A stretch of DNA of 64,000 nucleotides, taken from contig JAHLWS010000068.1 of the NCBI GenBank assembly GCA_019057795.1, positions 27,377 through 91,376 on the forward strand, given 5' to 3'. Of this stretch, positions 53,252-62,273 are shown piece by piece. A program made the position numbers and the translations under genes. Under the pieces are notes generated by a model. The model saw nothing but the letters and a program-made list of their open reading frames with translations, was not told the DNA's origin and searched no databases. Source of the DNA: Promethearchaeota archaeon (GTDB taxonomy: Archaea > Asgardarchaeota > Lokiarchaeia > Sigyniarchaeales > SOKP01). Within the stretch, counting starts at the first letter, position 1. Each line of letters opens with the position of its first letter.

Positions 53252-53764
53252 ATGCTTCTGGCGGTCATATCTGATTCACATGATAATAAAAGTAACATAT
53301 TAAAAGCTGTTTCAATAATTAACGATAAGGGTGTGGATGCACTTATCCATTGCGGAGATTTTATCGCTCCTTTCGTGAAACTTTGGTTTGACAAGCTCAA
53401 CGATTCAATTAAAAAGAATTTCTATGGAGTATTCGGTAACAACGATGGAGAACGCCTATACTTAACGCAACATTTAGGGCAAATTTGCGATTTCGCCCAA
53501 AATGGTAATGAATTAATAATTGAATTGGGTGGAAAACGCATATTTATTTCCCATATGCCAAGACAAGAAACTATTGAAGCTTTAGCGAATTCAAAAAAGT
53601 TTGATATAATCTTATCCGGTCACACACATATAGCGGTTAATAAAAAATATGATAACGGGGTGTTGGTAGTTAACCCGGGCGAGGTTTGTGGCTATTTAAC
53701 GGGTAAGGCTACTTTTGCGATCGTTAACACTGAAACTTTAGAAGCTGAAATTATTGAAATATAA
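53252..53764 (+). CDS. YfcE/MJ0936-type metallophosphoesterase
   Basis: A 170-residue calcineurin-like phosphoesterase. Metal and catalytic motifs are 'VISDSHDN' (D-x-H), 'LIHCGDFI' (GD), 'GVFGNNDGE' (GNxD with the next Asn/Asp), 'FISHM' and 'ILSGHTHIAV' (GHTH), followed by 'VNPGEVCG', in the same order as MJ0936 and YfcE. Members hydrolyse phosphodiesters with Mn or Ni, and the natural substrates are mostly unknown. The length is normal for the family and the motifs are intact. It is divergent from the GGPP synthase with a 149-bp spacer, and 63 bp before the CoA-transferase gene on the same strand, so the two may share a transcript. Confidence 0.93.
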   Translation: MLLAVISDSHDNKSNILKAVSIINDKGVDALIHCGDFIAPFVKLWFDKLNDSIKKNFYGVFGNNDGERLYLTQHLGQICDFAQNGNELIIELGGKRIFISHMPRQETIEALANSKKFDIILSGHTHIAVNKKYDNGVLVVNPGEVCGYLTGKATFAIVNTETLEAEIIEI

Positions 53765-53827
53765 ACTATAATAAATTTACAAATTTTCTTAATTTTTTTA
53801 TATTAGTAAGATTTAATCTAAATTATT

Positions 53828-55045
53828 ATGAGTTTACCTTTAGAAGGAATAGTCGTTATAGATTTAACGAGAATGCTACCCGGTCCTTACGCTTCAATGA
53901 TCCTGGGTGATCTTGGAGCTGAAGTTATTAGAGTTGAGGACCCAAGATATTTTTACGGTAGTCCGCCGCCTTTTTTTCAAAAGGGTAGGTACCGCGAAAG
54001 CGCTTTTAATTCGGTATTAATGAGAAATAAAAAATCTATTACACTTAACTTAAAAAAAGAAAAAGCGTTAGAGGTATTTTATAAGTTGGTGGAAAAAGCT
54101 GATGTAGTATTAGAGACTTTTCGACCAAAAGTAACGAAGAAATTAAAAATTGATTATGAAACGCTTTTTAAAATAAACAAATCTATAATATATTGTTCTT
54201 TAACGGGATTCGGTCAATATGGTCCTTACGAGCAAACAGCAGGTCATGATTTGAATTATATTGGTATTTGTGGTATGTTAGATCTAAATAAAGAAAGAGA
54301 ATATTTAGGAAAAAAAGACCAAGAGAGAAAGCCTCTTCTTCCAGGTGTACAAGCAGCAGATATTGGTGGGGGGCTAATCTCAACGATAAGTATTCTTGGA
54401 GCATTATTTGAAAGAGATAGGAACCCCACCAAAGAGGGGCAATATATAGATGTTTCCATGACGGATTGCGTTTTTTCTTTCATGCCAATGGCGGCTGCTT
54501 TTCACTTTTCTAAAGATCTAAATGACGGAACAACTAACCCAATAAACCCTCTTCATGGTGATGTTCCCCCCTATTCGATCTATAAGACTAAAGATAATAA
54601 GTACTTATCTGTTGGCGCTATTGAATTAAAATTTTGGCGTGGAGTGTGCGAAGGTCTTGGACGTGAAGATCTAATACAGAAGGGGAATGCTTTAGGAGAA
54701 GAAAAAGAGAAAGTATTTCAAGAAATTCAAAAGGAATTTTTAAAGAAAACTCAAGATGAATGGATGGAAATTTTCGCTAATAAAGACTCGTGCGTTATGC
54801 CAGTTAAAACTTTTGGAGAAGCATGCGAAGACCCACAAATTAAGGCGCGAAACATGGTTGTTGAGATAGAACACCCCAAATTTGGGAGCATCCAAAATAT
54901 TGCTTCACCAATCAAATATTCTCGCACGCCTTTAACTATAAGAAACTTAGCTCCAAAAATGGGACATAATACTAAAGAAATTCTTCAAATGCTTAATTAC
55001 ACTGAAGAAGAAATTAAGATTCTTAAAAAAACGGGAGTTATCTAG
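53828..55045 (+). CDS. CaiB/BaiF family III CoA-transferase or alpha-methylacyl-CoA racemase
   Basis: A 405-residue family III protein. 'MSLPLEGIVVIDLTRMLPGPYASMILGDLGAEVIRVE' is the classic start, 'KKSITLNLKKEKALEVF' and 'VLETFRPKVTKKLKIDYETL' follow, and 'GHDLNYIGICGML' contains the catalytic Asp region. The 'GHDxNYxxxxGxL' motif resembles alpha-methylacyl-CoA racemase (AMACR/Mcr) more than oxalate- or carnitine-CoA transferases, so racemisation of a branched acyl-CoA is likely. It fits beta-oxidation-type fatty-acid metabolism reported for Asgard archaea. It is followed 85 bp later by a multi-pass membrane protein. The call within the family is an inference. Confidence 0.9.
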   Translation: MSLPLEGIVVIDLTRMLPGPYASMILGDLGAEVIRVEDPRYFYGSPPPFFQKGRYRESAFNSVLMRNKKSITLNLKKEKALEVFYKLVEKADVVLETFRPKVTKKLKIDYETLFKINKSIIYCSLTGFGQYGPYEQTAGHDLNYIGICGMLDLNKEREYLGKKDQERKPLLPGVQAADIGGGLISTISILGALFERDRNPTKEGQYIDVSMTDCVFSFMPMAAAFHFSKDLNDGTTNPINPLHGDVPPYSIYKTKDNKYLSVGAIELKFWRGVCEGLGREDLIQKGNALGEEKEKVFQEIQKEFLKKTQDEWMEIFANKDSCVMPVKTFGEACEDPQIKARNMVVEIEHPKFGSIQNIASPIKYSRTPLTIRNLAPKMGHNTKEILQMLNYTEEEIKILKKTGVI

Positions 55046-55130
55046 AAATCAAAAATTTCTCCAAATCTTTTTTAACATTTTTTAATATAATAATAATTAT
55101 AAATTAAGTAATCCAAAATGTGAATTTAAA

Positions 55131-55940
55131 TTGTCAAATTTAGAAAACCAAGGTAAAGTTAAAAAAGAATCAAAATATATTCTAGAACCCTCTCAACGCA
55201 AGGTTTTTATAGAGAAAATCCTTCCAACCTTGCTAATTGGTTCAATAATTTGGTTAATAGGTGAAATAGTATTCAGTTATTTTTTTTCTGAAACCCAACT
55301 CACAGGAACATTTTTAATATTTTACATTTCAATGATAATTGTTGACGCGGTTTTGTTTTTATTATTATACTTCGTTGCGAAATCTAATAAGATTCTACTT
55401 GGGCTCATAATATTTTTCTTGTTCTGTTTTATTGCGGGAATTATTAGCATACCAATAGTTATTTTTACTGAATTTTTACCCCAAGTTCATATGTTTGTAA
55501 GTTTAGCAGTAGGAGCTAATTCGATTGTTTATATAATAGCACTTGCTTTAAGACACAGATATTTTGCTAAGGGATATATATGGGCTCACGTTGTGCTTTT
55601 TATCTTTGGATTCCTATTAGTAGAAATTGTTTTTATTATTGTTTTTAACATTCAAAACTATTTACTAACAATTCCAATTACATTTGCTTATATTTGCGTA
55701 GTTGTTTTGACGGTAATGTTTTATGGATCAAAAGCAGTAAAAAAAGAAGATAAAATCCCGTGGTTATTAGTAGCTTATAAAATATTAGGAATGATGTTGT
55801 TGGTTATATTCATAGCCATAATATTTGTAGTTATTGTACTTATTATAATAGCGCTGGCAATTATCTGCGGTGATTCAAGTATCGACTTCCCAAATATTGG
55901 TGCTATAGGGAGCGGAAGAAGAAAAAAGAAAAAAAAATAA
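55131..55940 (+). CDS. Seven-helix membrane protein of unknown function
   Basis: A 269-residue protein starting at TTG 55131. About seven hydrophobic helices lie between residues 30 and 245, with short loops, and the C-terminus ends in a Gly/Arg/Lys-rich tail ('IGSGRRKKKKK'). The only charged cluster is at the N-terminus ('KVKKESKYILEPSQRKVFIEK'). No motif of a known transporter or enzyme is visible. It follows the CoA-transferase gene on the same strand and precedes the JAMM gene by 144 bp. Function is unknown. Confidence 0.65.
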   Translation: MSNLENQGKVKKESKYILEPSQRKVFIEKILPTLLIGSIIWLIGEIVFSYFFSETQLTGTFLIFYISMIIVDAVLFLLLYFVAKSNKILLGLIIFFLFCFIAGIISIPIVIFTEFLPQVHMFVSLAVGANSIVYIIALALRHRYFAKGYIWAHVVLFIFGFLLVEIVFIIVFNIQNYLLTIPITFAYICVVVLTVMFYGSKAVKKEDKIPWLLVAYKILGMMLLVIFIAIIFVVIVLIIIALAIICGDSSIDFPNIGAIGSGRRKKKKK

Positions 55941-56084
55941 AAATCGTATTAAATAATATTAAAAATTATTTTTTTATATTTCTTTTCTTAAATTTTCGTT
56001 AAGACATAATTTTATTTAAGAACACTATTATAATATTTTAAAGAAATTTGGATTCACTAATCTAAGTTTAAATAAAGTAGAACT

Positions 56085-57641
56085 ATGATGGAACGATCTA
56101 ATAAGTATAATGATGACAAAAAAAAAGAAAGCGAACAAATCGAGCCAGAAAGTAACAAGGAGCAAGTAAAAGAACATATAGAGGTAAAAAAAGCGGGTAA
56201 ACCCGTAATTCTAAGAGCTGAAGCATACAAAACAATAATTTTATACGCTAGCAGATATGCGAATCAAGCAATTCCTTCAAGCGATTGGAAAGAAATCTAC
56301 GGGCTTTTAATTGGTAATTACGACGATGATTTTTTATACATTGAAAAAGCAATTCCAATGACATATGGTCACGATACAGACGTTGAATTCAGTGAAAATG
56401 ATTACGGAGACGTTGAAAAGATTCATGAAGAACTAGATAAAGAAGGAAAAGGCTATTTTATTATTGGTTGGTTTCATTCTCATCCAGGATTAACATTATT
56501 TTTTTCGTATATCGATCTTATTAATCAGCTTGGATTTCAAGGTAAGTTTAGCGACGCTATAGGTTTAGTTTTTGACCATACTCTTCTCGGCAAAAAAAAA
56601 GAAGAAAAAATTGATAATAATATACTAACTAAATACGATACAGGATTTGAGATTTATAGATTAACTAATATTACACTCGATTCTAATTCGGTTGAATTTG
56701 AGACTAATTATCATAAAGTGGATTATATTGTTGAAGGTTTAAATAAATTCTTTTTTGCAAATGTTCTTACTGAGTTATCTTCTTTAGCTTTCGCAGGAAA
56801 ACCACTTCAAGAAGCTTATAAAGAAAAATTTAAACTAGAATCGGGATATAAAGATATAGACGAAGTGTTTGATAACACAAATAACGAATTATATAAAAGG
56901 AATCTTGTAGACATCCCATTATCGGAAGACGTTAAATTTAATGTTAATAAAACATATTATGATACAAGTATGAGTAGTACAATTGCAAAAGAATCTGCTG
57001 AAAAATTGATTTACGAAGGAAATCTAGCTTTTAAAAACAAAGATATGTTTACAGGCATAGAAAAATATCGAAATGGTATTGAGAAATACAAAGAGATTAA
57101 TGACGTGAATCGATTATTGGATTTATTAAGAAAAGTATCGAGAGTGTGTATTACAAATAATCATCTGGTGCTTGCTGGAGAATTTGCTGAGGAATTATAT
57201 AAATTAGCAGAAATAAACAACCAAACTTTTTATCAGGGTATCGCAAATTACATAATAGGTTACATAATTTTAAAGGAAAGAGATTTAGATGTTATAGAAT
57301 TCGGTTTAAAAAAAATTGAAGATGCAGCTATAGAATTTATCGAAGTTAAAGACTTTGCTGGAGCAGGAATGGCTTTTAATAAAATTGGGTCAGTATACGA
57401 AAAAAAAATCAAAAACGTAGGTAGTGCTTGCCTTTTTTATAGAGAAGCCATTGAAAATTATAATAACGGTTTAATTTATAGCCACCCTTTAAGAATTACT
57501 CCTTGGAGTAAACCCGAAGTACTTGCTGACAAAATCATAGAATTGAGAGATTTTATCGAAGTTTTGTTGCCAGATATAGAAGACCTTGATACAAAGCAGA
57601 AAATAATTAACGATTTAAAATCCATCCAATATAATTTCTGA
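56085..57641 (+). CDS. JAMM/MPN+ metalloprotease fused to helical TPR-like domain
   Basis: A 518-residue protein. The first 35 residues are charged and low-complexity. Residues about 38-215 are an MPN domain with the complete JAMM zinc-protease set: E70 in 'WKEIYGLLIG', then H131-S-H133, seven residues, S141 and D144. This is the motif of Rpn11, AMSH and archaeal JAMM enzymes that cleave ubiquitin-like proteins. From about 310 to 510 the sequence is repeated helical pairs ('AEKLIYEGNLAFKNKDMFTGIEKYRNGIEKY', 'GAGMAFNKIGSVYEKKI') typical of TPR units. The fusion suggests a desampylase or deubiquitinase with its own protein-docking arm. Asgard archaea carry Ub-like systems, but no ubiquitin gene is in this window. 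A zinc-finger gene follows 94 nt later. Confidence 0.9.
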   Translation: MMERSNKYNDDKKKESEQIEPESNKEQVKEHIEVKKAGKPVILRAEAYKTIILYASRYANQAIPSSDWKEIYGLLIGNYDDDFLYIEKAIPMTYGHDTDVEFSENDYGDVEKIHEELDKEGKGYFIIGWFHSHPGLTLFFSYIDLINQLGFQGKFSDAIGLVFDHTLLGKKKEEKIDNNILTKYDTGFEIYRLTNITLDSNSVEFETNYHKVDYIVEGLNKFFFANVLTELSSLAFAGKPLQEAYKEKFKLESGYKDIDEVFDNTNNELYKRNLVDIPLSEDVKFNVNKTYYDTSMSSTIAKESAEKLIYEGNLAFKNKDMFTGIEKYRNGIEKYKEINDVNRLLDLLRKVSRVCITNNHLVLAGEFAEELYKLAEINNQTFYQGIANYIIGYIILKERDLDVIEFGLKKIEDAAIEFIEVKDFAGAGMAFNKIGSVYEKKIKNVGSACLFYREAIENYNNGLIYSHPLRITPWSKPEVLADKIIELRDFIEVLLPDIEDLDTKQKIINDLKSIQYNF

Positions 57642-57735
57642 TTTTAAGACAAAAGTAATAACAATTCTTTATTTGGACAATCAAAAAAATTAAATTTTAA
57701 GATATATTCTATATTCTATAACTTCTTTTGGTTGG

Positions 57736-58428
57736 TTGATTTTTATTCCACGTAGAAAACAAAAAATTAAATATTCGAGAAAAATTGCTTGTAAACATCT
57801 CACCCCTATGGGAGATATCTCAAATAACTTGCAACCACTTTGCTATTGCGCAGAGAGAGATTTAGTTCTTGGTAAAAGAGCATATATCTGTCAGGTTTGT
57901 AAGAAATACATACAAGCTAGTAAGAAAATTTCAGAGGTTTATGAAGAAAGTAGAAGAGAAGCAGAAAAAAAAATAAAGGAGAAAAAGATAGAATTGGAAG
58001 AATATGAACTCGCAGAACTTGGACATGATGACGAAATGGATTTATCACTCGATGAATTTGAAGAAGAAGAAGATGAAGAAATTTCTTTAAAATTCGAAAA
58101 AAGAAAGGTTGGAAAAGCCGAGTTAGAAGATTCTGAAGATTTTGCTGATATTGAATGTCCATTCTGTGGTGAAATGATAGTTGGCGATATTAGAACGCAC
58201 GTAGCAGAATGTGAATTTGCACCTGAGGATGTAGATATAAACGATATCTTGCCTGCCAAAGCGAGAAAGAAGAGAAAGAAGAAACCAGGGACTACTACGG
58301 GAGGTGCGGCTAAAGAGAAACAAGCCTGTCCTTATTGTGGAAAAGAATTCATACGTTTAGGGCGTCATCTTAATTCATGTCCCAAAAAACCTAAAGACAA
58401 GGATGAGAATAAAGAAGTAGCAGAATAA
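57736..58428 (+). CDS. Zinc-finger protein with CPxC/C2H2-like motifs and acidic linker
   Basis: A 230-residue protein starting at TTG 57736. The N-terminus holds Cys pairs ('IACKHL', 'LCYCAERD', 'ICQVCKKYI'), likely one zinc site. Residues 70-140 form an acidic, Glu-rich coil ('LDEFEEEEDEEISLKFE'). Two C2H2-like fingers follow: 'CPFCGEMIVGDIRTHVAEC' and 'CPYCGKEFIRLGRHLNSCP', both with the CxxC-x(n)-H-x(3-4)-C spacing, like ubiquitin-binding or nucleic-acid-binding fingers. It follows the JAMM-TPR gene in the same direction, so a shared function in protein modification is possible. The C-terminus is Lys/Glu-rich. I do not recognise an orthologue. Confidence 0.75.
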   Translation: MIFIPRRKQKIKYSRKIACKHLTPMGDISNNLQPLCYCAERDLVLGKRAYICQVCKKYIQASKKISEVYEESRREAEKKIKEKKIELEEYELAELGHDDEMDLSLDEFEEEEDEEISLKFEKRKVGKAELEDSEDFADIECPFCGEMIVGDIRTHVAECEFAPEDVDINDILPAKARKKRKKKPGTTTGGAAKEKQACPYCGKEFIRLGRHLNSCPKKPKDKDENKEVAE

Positions 58429-58503
58429 AAGTAGGATTTTGAACAAATAACTAAAAACATTCAAATATAATAGGTTATATCACATTTTTTTCCAAAATCG
58501 GAT

Positions 58504-59427
58504 ATGACAAGTAAAGAAATTTATTATTGTGAGCCTGTATTTAGACCTCCATCGGAAGGAAATTCTCTATTGATTCAATTAACTGAGGGTTGCACCTTCA
58601 ATTGCGATTTTTGTATGTCAAATCTTAGAAAAAAATTTATAGTAAGATCAATTGAAGAGGTTAAAAAAGATTTAGATATAGGGGCAAGTAAACATTATAG
58701 CTCGTTAGTGCGTAAACTATTCTTTTTAGACGGGAATGCCATGGTAACACCCGCGGATAGGCTCATAGAACTCACGAGTTATGCCATGAAAATTTTTCCA
58801 AAATTGGAAAGAATAGGAGTTTACGCTCACGCTAAAGATATATTAAAAAAGTCTGATAAGCAATTAAGGGCATTATCGGATGCGGGGTTAAAGATCGCAT
58901 ATGTAGGGTTTGAAAGCGGATATGATAAACTGCTTAAGAACGTTAATAAGCATGCCACAAAAGTGGATTTTATTGATGCTTCAAAAAAGTTAATGAAGGC
59001 AAATATTACATTATCAGCCACGTTTATTAATGGGCTTGGAGGAGGGAATAATAAAGAAATCTCTAAAGCTCATGCTCTTGAGTCGGCAGATTTAGTTAAT
59101 AAAATTTGTCCTGATGATGATAGAATATGGTATATCGCTTTTTTGTCTCTAATGACACCTCCAGGAACAGTAATGTATGAGAAAAAAAAGCGTGGAGAAT
59201 TTAAGGAAATGAATTCAAAAGAAATTTTATTGGAATTGAAGATGTTCATAGAAAGTATCAACTTTAAAAACAAAGAAGCAAATTGTATCTTCAGATCGAA
59301 TCATGCCTCAAATTATTTGCCAATTAAAGGAACTTTAGAGAAAGGGAAAGCTAAAATATTAGAAACTATTGATTATGGATTGGATCATAAAGAATTTTTA
59401 AGGCCAGAGTATTACCGCGCTCTATAA
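58504..59427 (+). CDS. Radical SAM protein (paralogue of the 50.3-kb gene)
   Basis: A 307-residue radical SAM enzyme. 'LTEGCTFNCDFCMSN' carries the CxxxCxxC cluster motif, 'FFLDGNAMVTP' the following strand, and 'AGLKIAYVGFESGYDKLL' a conserved later strand. The start 'FRPPSEGNSLLIQLTEGC' and the end 'SNHASNYLPIKGTL' resemble the radical SAM gene at 50296-51204 ('IRPPVEAHSVLIAVTGGC', 'DHVSNYCSI'), so the two come from one duplication. There is no accessory domain. The chemistry is unknown. It follows the zinc-finger gene by 75 bp, but co-function is not evident. Confidence 0.9.
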   Translation: MTSKEIYYCEPVFRPPSEGNSLLIQLTEGCTFNCDFCMSNLRKKFIVRSIEEVKKDLDIGASKHYSSLVRKLFFLDGNAMVTPADRLIELTSYAMKIFPKLERIGVYAHAKDILKKSDKQLRALSDAGLKIAYVGFESGYDKLLKNVNKHATKVDFIDASKKLMKANITLSATFINGLGGGNNKEISKAHALESADLVNKICPDDDRIWYIAFLSLMTPPGTVMYEKKKRGEFKEMNSKEILLELKMFIESINFKNKEANCIFRSNHASNYLPIKGTLEKGKAKILETIDYGLDHKEFLRPEYYRAL

Positions 59428-59439
59428 CCTAAACTCTTA

Positions 59440-60180
59440 CTATCTTTTAAAAAACACTTCTTTACTATACATTACATATTTTTTGATCGGATTTTTAGGT
59501 TGATTTTGGATGAAATTAATAATATCTTCAATCCTCTCAGGAACAATTGATAATTTCTCAGAAATCTCATTTATAGTAAGTTTTTCGAATTTTTCCGACA
59601 TTTGTTTAAATTGTATTAGGAGTAAAGTCTGATAAATGTTAAAAATTAGCAATTTCAAATTAGGAAAATTCTCATGCTTTAAATCTTTGACACAGTTTAA
59701 GATTTTCTCAGAGGCGTCATTGTAGTTTAGAACTCTATAGGAACTAATGATCGTATACAATTTCTTAATAAACTTGAAATACATATTGATATTATCACAC
59801 AGTTCTTGAAGATTATACCTATTTAGATTTTCGTCAACCTCGCTTTTCAGCATTGCTAACAATTTTGTGAAGTTTTCCAGGTTTGATTCAGTTAGGTTTT
59901 CCTTTAAAAGATTATCGTACCGTCTTAAATATATTTTGCGATGGTTATCGAATTCAACGCGAGCTTTTTGTTGTAATTCGTTAAATTCACCGAATTCATT
60001 CTTTAAATCGAAATTATTCTGGTGTTCTTCAATTAAAGTTAATGCAGATCCAATTTTTACCAACGCAGATTTGAAATCGTCAATATCTAACTTTTTTAAT
60101 ATAATAGATTTATAAACATTTAATTCTTCTAAGAGTTCTTTTTTACGCTTATATCCATCGACCTTATCATTTAAGCTCAT
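59440..60180 (-). CDS. Helical protein with C-terminal winged-helix motif
   Basis: A 246-residue protein. Almost all of it is predicted charged helix ('KKELLEELNVYKSIILKKLDIDDFKSALVKIGSALTLIEEHQNNF', outline only), like TPR or PCI-type repeats, and the last 50 residues ('LTINEISEKLSIVPERIEDIINFI') look like a winged helix. PCI-type proteins in eukaryotes combine such helical repeats and a winged helix as scaffolds in the proteasome lid, CSN and eIF3 complexes. The neighbour JAMM-TPR gene (a lid-type enzyme) makes this resemblance worth noting, but I cannot confirm homology. It converges on the radical SAM gene, 12 bp between the stops. Confidence 0.6.
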   Translation of the reverse strand: MSLNDKVDGYKRKKELLEELNVYKSIILKKLDIDDFKSALVKIGSALTLIEEHQNNFDLKNEFGEFNELQQKARVEFDNHRKIYLRRYDNLLKENLTESNLENFTKLLAMLKSEVDENLNRYNLQELCDNINMYFKFIKKLYTIISSYRVLNYNDASEKILNCVKDLKHENFPNLKLLIFNIYQTLLLIQFKQMSEKFEKLTINEISEKLSIVPERIEDIINFIQNQPKNPIKKYVMYSKEVFFKR

Positions 60181-60286
60181 AATGACTTAGATAAAAAAGA
60201 GTGACTTATACCTATTATATCATAAAAGATAAATTACAAATATAAATTTATTATATTAAAATTAATAAAAAGTATAGGGATTGGAA

Positions 60287-60913
60287 ATGTCGAAAATCTG
60301 TTTAATTGTAGGTTCCCCGCGTAAAAATAGAAGTTGTAACTTTTTGATTGACCAAGCTATCGATGGCATAAAATCCGTAGACGGAGAATTTGAAATCAAC
60401 AAAATTCAAATAACTGATTTCAAACTTGCGCCTTGCAATGGTTGCGATCAATGTTTAAGACCTCCACACGATTGCCCCTTAGCGAAAGATGACGATACTA
60501 TTGAGTTAGAAAAATTATTATTAGGGTCAGATGCACTTCTTATAGCTGCTCCAAATTATTTTGGCTCCGTGAGCTCTCAAATAAAAGTATTTATCGATCG
60601 CTCAAGGCCGTGGAAAATGAAAAGTTATATGCTAAAAGATGTAATTTTTGCTCCATTAGCTTCAACAGGTTTAAGAAATGGTGGCCAAGGCGTAATTTCA
60701 GATTTAATTAATTTTGGATTAATTCATGGAATGATCGTGGTAGGTAACGCCATGGGTAGCCCAGTTCTTGAGGGAAACATACCTATAACTAGCCTCCAAA
60801 AATTTGGATTAAAAGAATTTGTTGGCAAGGGAGAAGTCGATGAACTAGGAGGTTTAATTGCTAAAAATACCGGAAAAAGAGTTGCCGAATTAATTATAAA
60901 AATGAAAAAATAA
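60287..60913 (+). CDS. NADPH-dependent FMN reductase/iron-sulfur flavoprotein-like
   Basis: From the ATG at 60287 this is 208 residues. 'CLIVGSPRKNRSCNFLIDQAI' is the FMN-phosphate loop of the flavodoxin-like NADPH-dependent FMN reductase family, and 'LLIAAPNYFGSVSSQIKVFIDRSRPW' the second FMN site. 'APCNGCDQCLRPPHDCPL' has four Cys in the spacing used by archaeal iron-sulfur flavoproteins to bind a [4Fe-4S] cluster. Such proteins pass electrons between flavin and iron-sulfur carriers or detoxify oxygen species. The TTG at 60281 would add two residues. It is monocistronic, divergent from the helical protein gene. Confidence 0.92.
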   Translation: MSKICLIVGSPRKNRSCNFLIDQAIDGIKSVDGEFEINKIQITDFKLAPCNGCDQCLRPPHDCPLAKDDDTIELEKLLLGSDALLIAAPNYFGSVSSQIKVFIDRSRPWKMKSYMLKDVIFAPLASTGLRNGGQGVISDLINFGLIHGMIVVGNAMGSPVLEGNIPITSLQKFGLKEFVGKGEVDELGGLIAKNTGKRVAELIIKMKK

Positions 60914-60930
60914 AAATTTATTTGTTTTTT

Positions 60931-61749
60931 TTAGTCTGTATTAGGATTATCTGATTTTTCTTCAAGATCTTCTGCTTCTTCTTTAAGCTCTTCAGCTTTT
61001 TCTTCAAACTCTTCAGCTTTTTCCTCGAATTCTTTTGCTTCTTCTTTAAGCTCTTCAGCTTTTTCTTCAAACTCTTTAGCTTTTTCTTCAAACTCTTTAG
61101 CTTTTTCTACTTCAAGTTCTTTCGCGTCTTCTTTAAGTTCTTTCGCGTCTTCTTTAAGTTCTTTCACGTCTTCTTTTAGCTCTTCAGCTTTTTCTTCAAA
61201 CTCTTCAGCATCCTCTTTAAGTTCTTTCGCGTCTTCTTTTAGCTCTTCAGCTTTTTCTTTAAACTCTTCTGCATCCTCTTTTAGTTCTTCTGCATCCTCT
61301 TTTAGTTTTTTTGCTTTTTTCTCTTTAAGTTTTTTTGGTTTTTTCTCTACTTTCTCTTTAAGCTCTTTTGATTTTTTCTCTACTTTTACTTCAAGTTCCT
61401 CTGCTTTCTCGACCTTCTCTTTAAGTTTTTTTGCTTTTTTCTCTACTTTTTCTTCAAGTTCTTCTGCTTTTTCAACTTTCTCTTCTAGCTTTTTTGCTTT
61501 ATCAAGAAAACTTGGTTTTTTAAACCCTGCCCAAGCTATATTAACAATAGCTCCAGTTGTCATTATTATTACAAATATGGCTATATATAATGTTAGGCCA
61601 TCTTGAGGTTGAGGAAAAAATTGTAAAACATAGTTCATCCAACTAACCATCCAAGAACCCATAGGTGATACTATCGGGAATAAAAAAGTTAAAATGGCTG
61701 CAACAAAATCCGCAATAGCTTGAACTAACTCAGGTGTTTGAAAAATCAC
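60931..61749 (-). CDS. Membrane protein with long repetitive coiled-coil tail
   Basis: A 272-residue protein. Residues 1-80 have two hydrophobic segments (about 10-35 and 50-75). From about 85 to the end there is a highly repetitive Glu/Lys/Ala sequence built on 'AEELKEDAKEL' and 'EKAEEFEEKAEELKE' units, a near-perfect 7/11-residue charged coiled coil lying on one side of the membrane. It could be a cytosolic stalk or a spacer. The DNA repeats ('CTTTTTCTTCAA.CTCTT' type) show recent slippage expansion. The start ATG overlaps the stop of the 171-residue gene by 4 nt, and a third membrane gene lies 12 nt further upstream: a three-gene operon. Confidence 0.75.
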   Translation of the reverse strand: MIFQTPELVQAIADFVAAILTFLFPIVSPMGSWMVSWMNYVLQFFPQPQDGLTLYIAIFVIIMTTGAIVNIAWAGFKKPSFLDKAKKLEEKVEKAEELEEKVEKKAKKLKEKVEKAEELEVKVEKKSKELKEKVEKKPKKLKEKKAKKLKEDAEELKEDAEEFKEKAEELKEDAKELKEDAEEFEEKAEELKEDVKELKEDAKELKEDAKELEVEKAKEFEEKAKEFEEKAEELKEEAKEFEEKAEEFEEKAEELKEEAEDLEEKSDNPNTD

Positions 61750-62261
61750 GCTTTATCGATACCTCCTAACTGTTGTTTATATCTCTTCTCTCTAATTTTT
61801 TTCCGATTAATAATGAAATCGAAAAAATCGTATCCTTTAAGAATTATTGTAAGAAAATAAATGCCCATATACAGCATGACCATATTTTGAACATTTACAG
61901 CTATAAAACCAAAATTTGCTATTTCAATTACTATTTCGAAGCGTACTTCAGTAGCTCCGCTAAACTTATACGACCATATATACAAGCAATTTAAAATTAT
62001 TTGAATTAGCGAGAAAGTACCTTTTCTAATTGACTGTTTAGGAGAAGAATAGGTAAAAAATGCGCATGAACTAATCAGTAATCCAAATGCTGAAACCCAA
62101 AAAATTATTCTCTCATAATCTGGTTGTTCAAGTATAATGTCAACGCCGAGTATCTGAATTTCCCTGATTAAAGTAAAAGTGACAAATGGAATAACTATCG
62201 TTGTTGTTATATAAACACTCAGATATATTAAACCTTTAAAAATATTAAAACTACGCCCCAT
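61746..62261 (-). CDS. Four-helix membrane protein
   Basis: A 171-residue protein with four hydrophobic segments (about 8-30, 48-68, 80-98 and 115-140) and a basic tail ('IINRKKIREKRYKQQ'). No family is recognised. Its stop overlaps the start of the coiled-coil protein by 4 nt, and the secreted-type gene 62274-62849 ends 12 nt upstream, so all three are translated together. The set may form one membrane complex whose cytosolic part is the coiled coil. Confidence 0.65.
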   Translation of the reverse strand: MGRSFNIFKGLIYLSVYITTTIVIPFVTFTLIREIQILGVDIILEQPDYERIIFWVSAFGLLISSCAFFTYSSPKQSIRKGTFSLIQIILNCLYIWSYKFSGATEVRFEIVIEIANFGFIAVNVQNMVMLYMGIYFLTIILKGYDFFDFIINRKKIREKRYKQQLGGIDKA

Positions 62262-62273
62262 TTATATCACCCT

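Noticed and set aside
57917..58323. Minus-strand open frames opposite the zinc-finger gene
   Set aside because: They arise from the Glu/Lys-rich linker read backwards (Ser/Phe-rich products) and carry no motif.
61000..61480. Short regular repeats, considered as a CRISPR-like array
   Set aside because: They are codon-level repeats of the coiled-coil gene without unique spacers.
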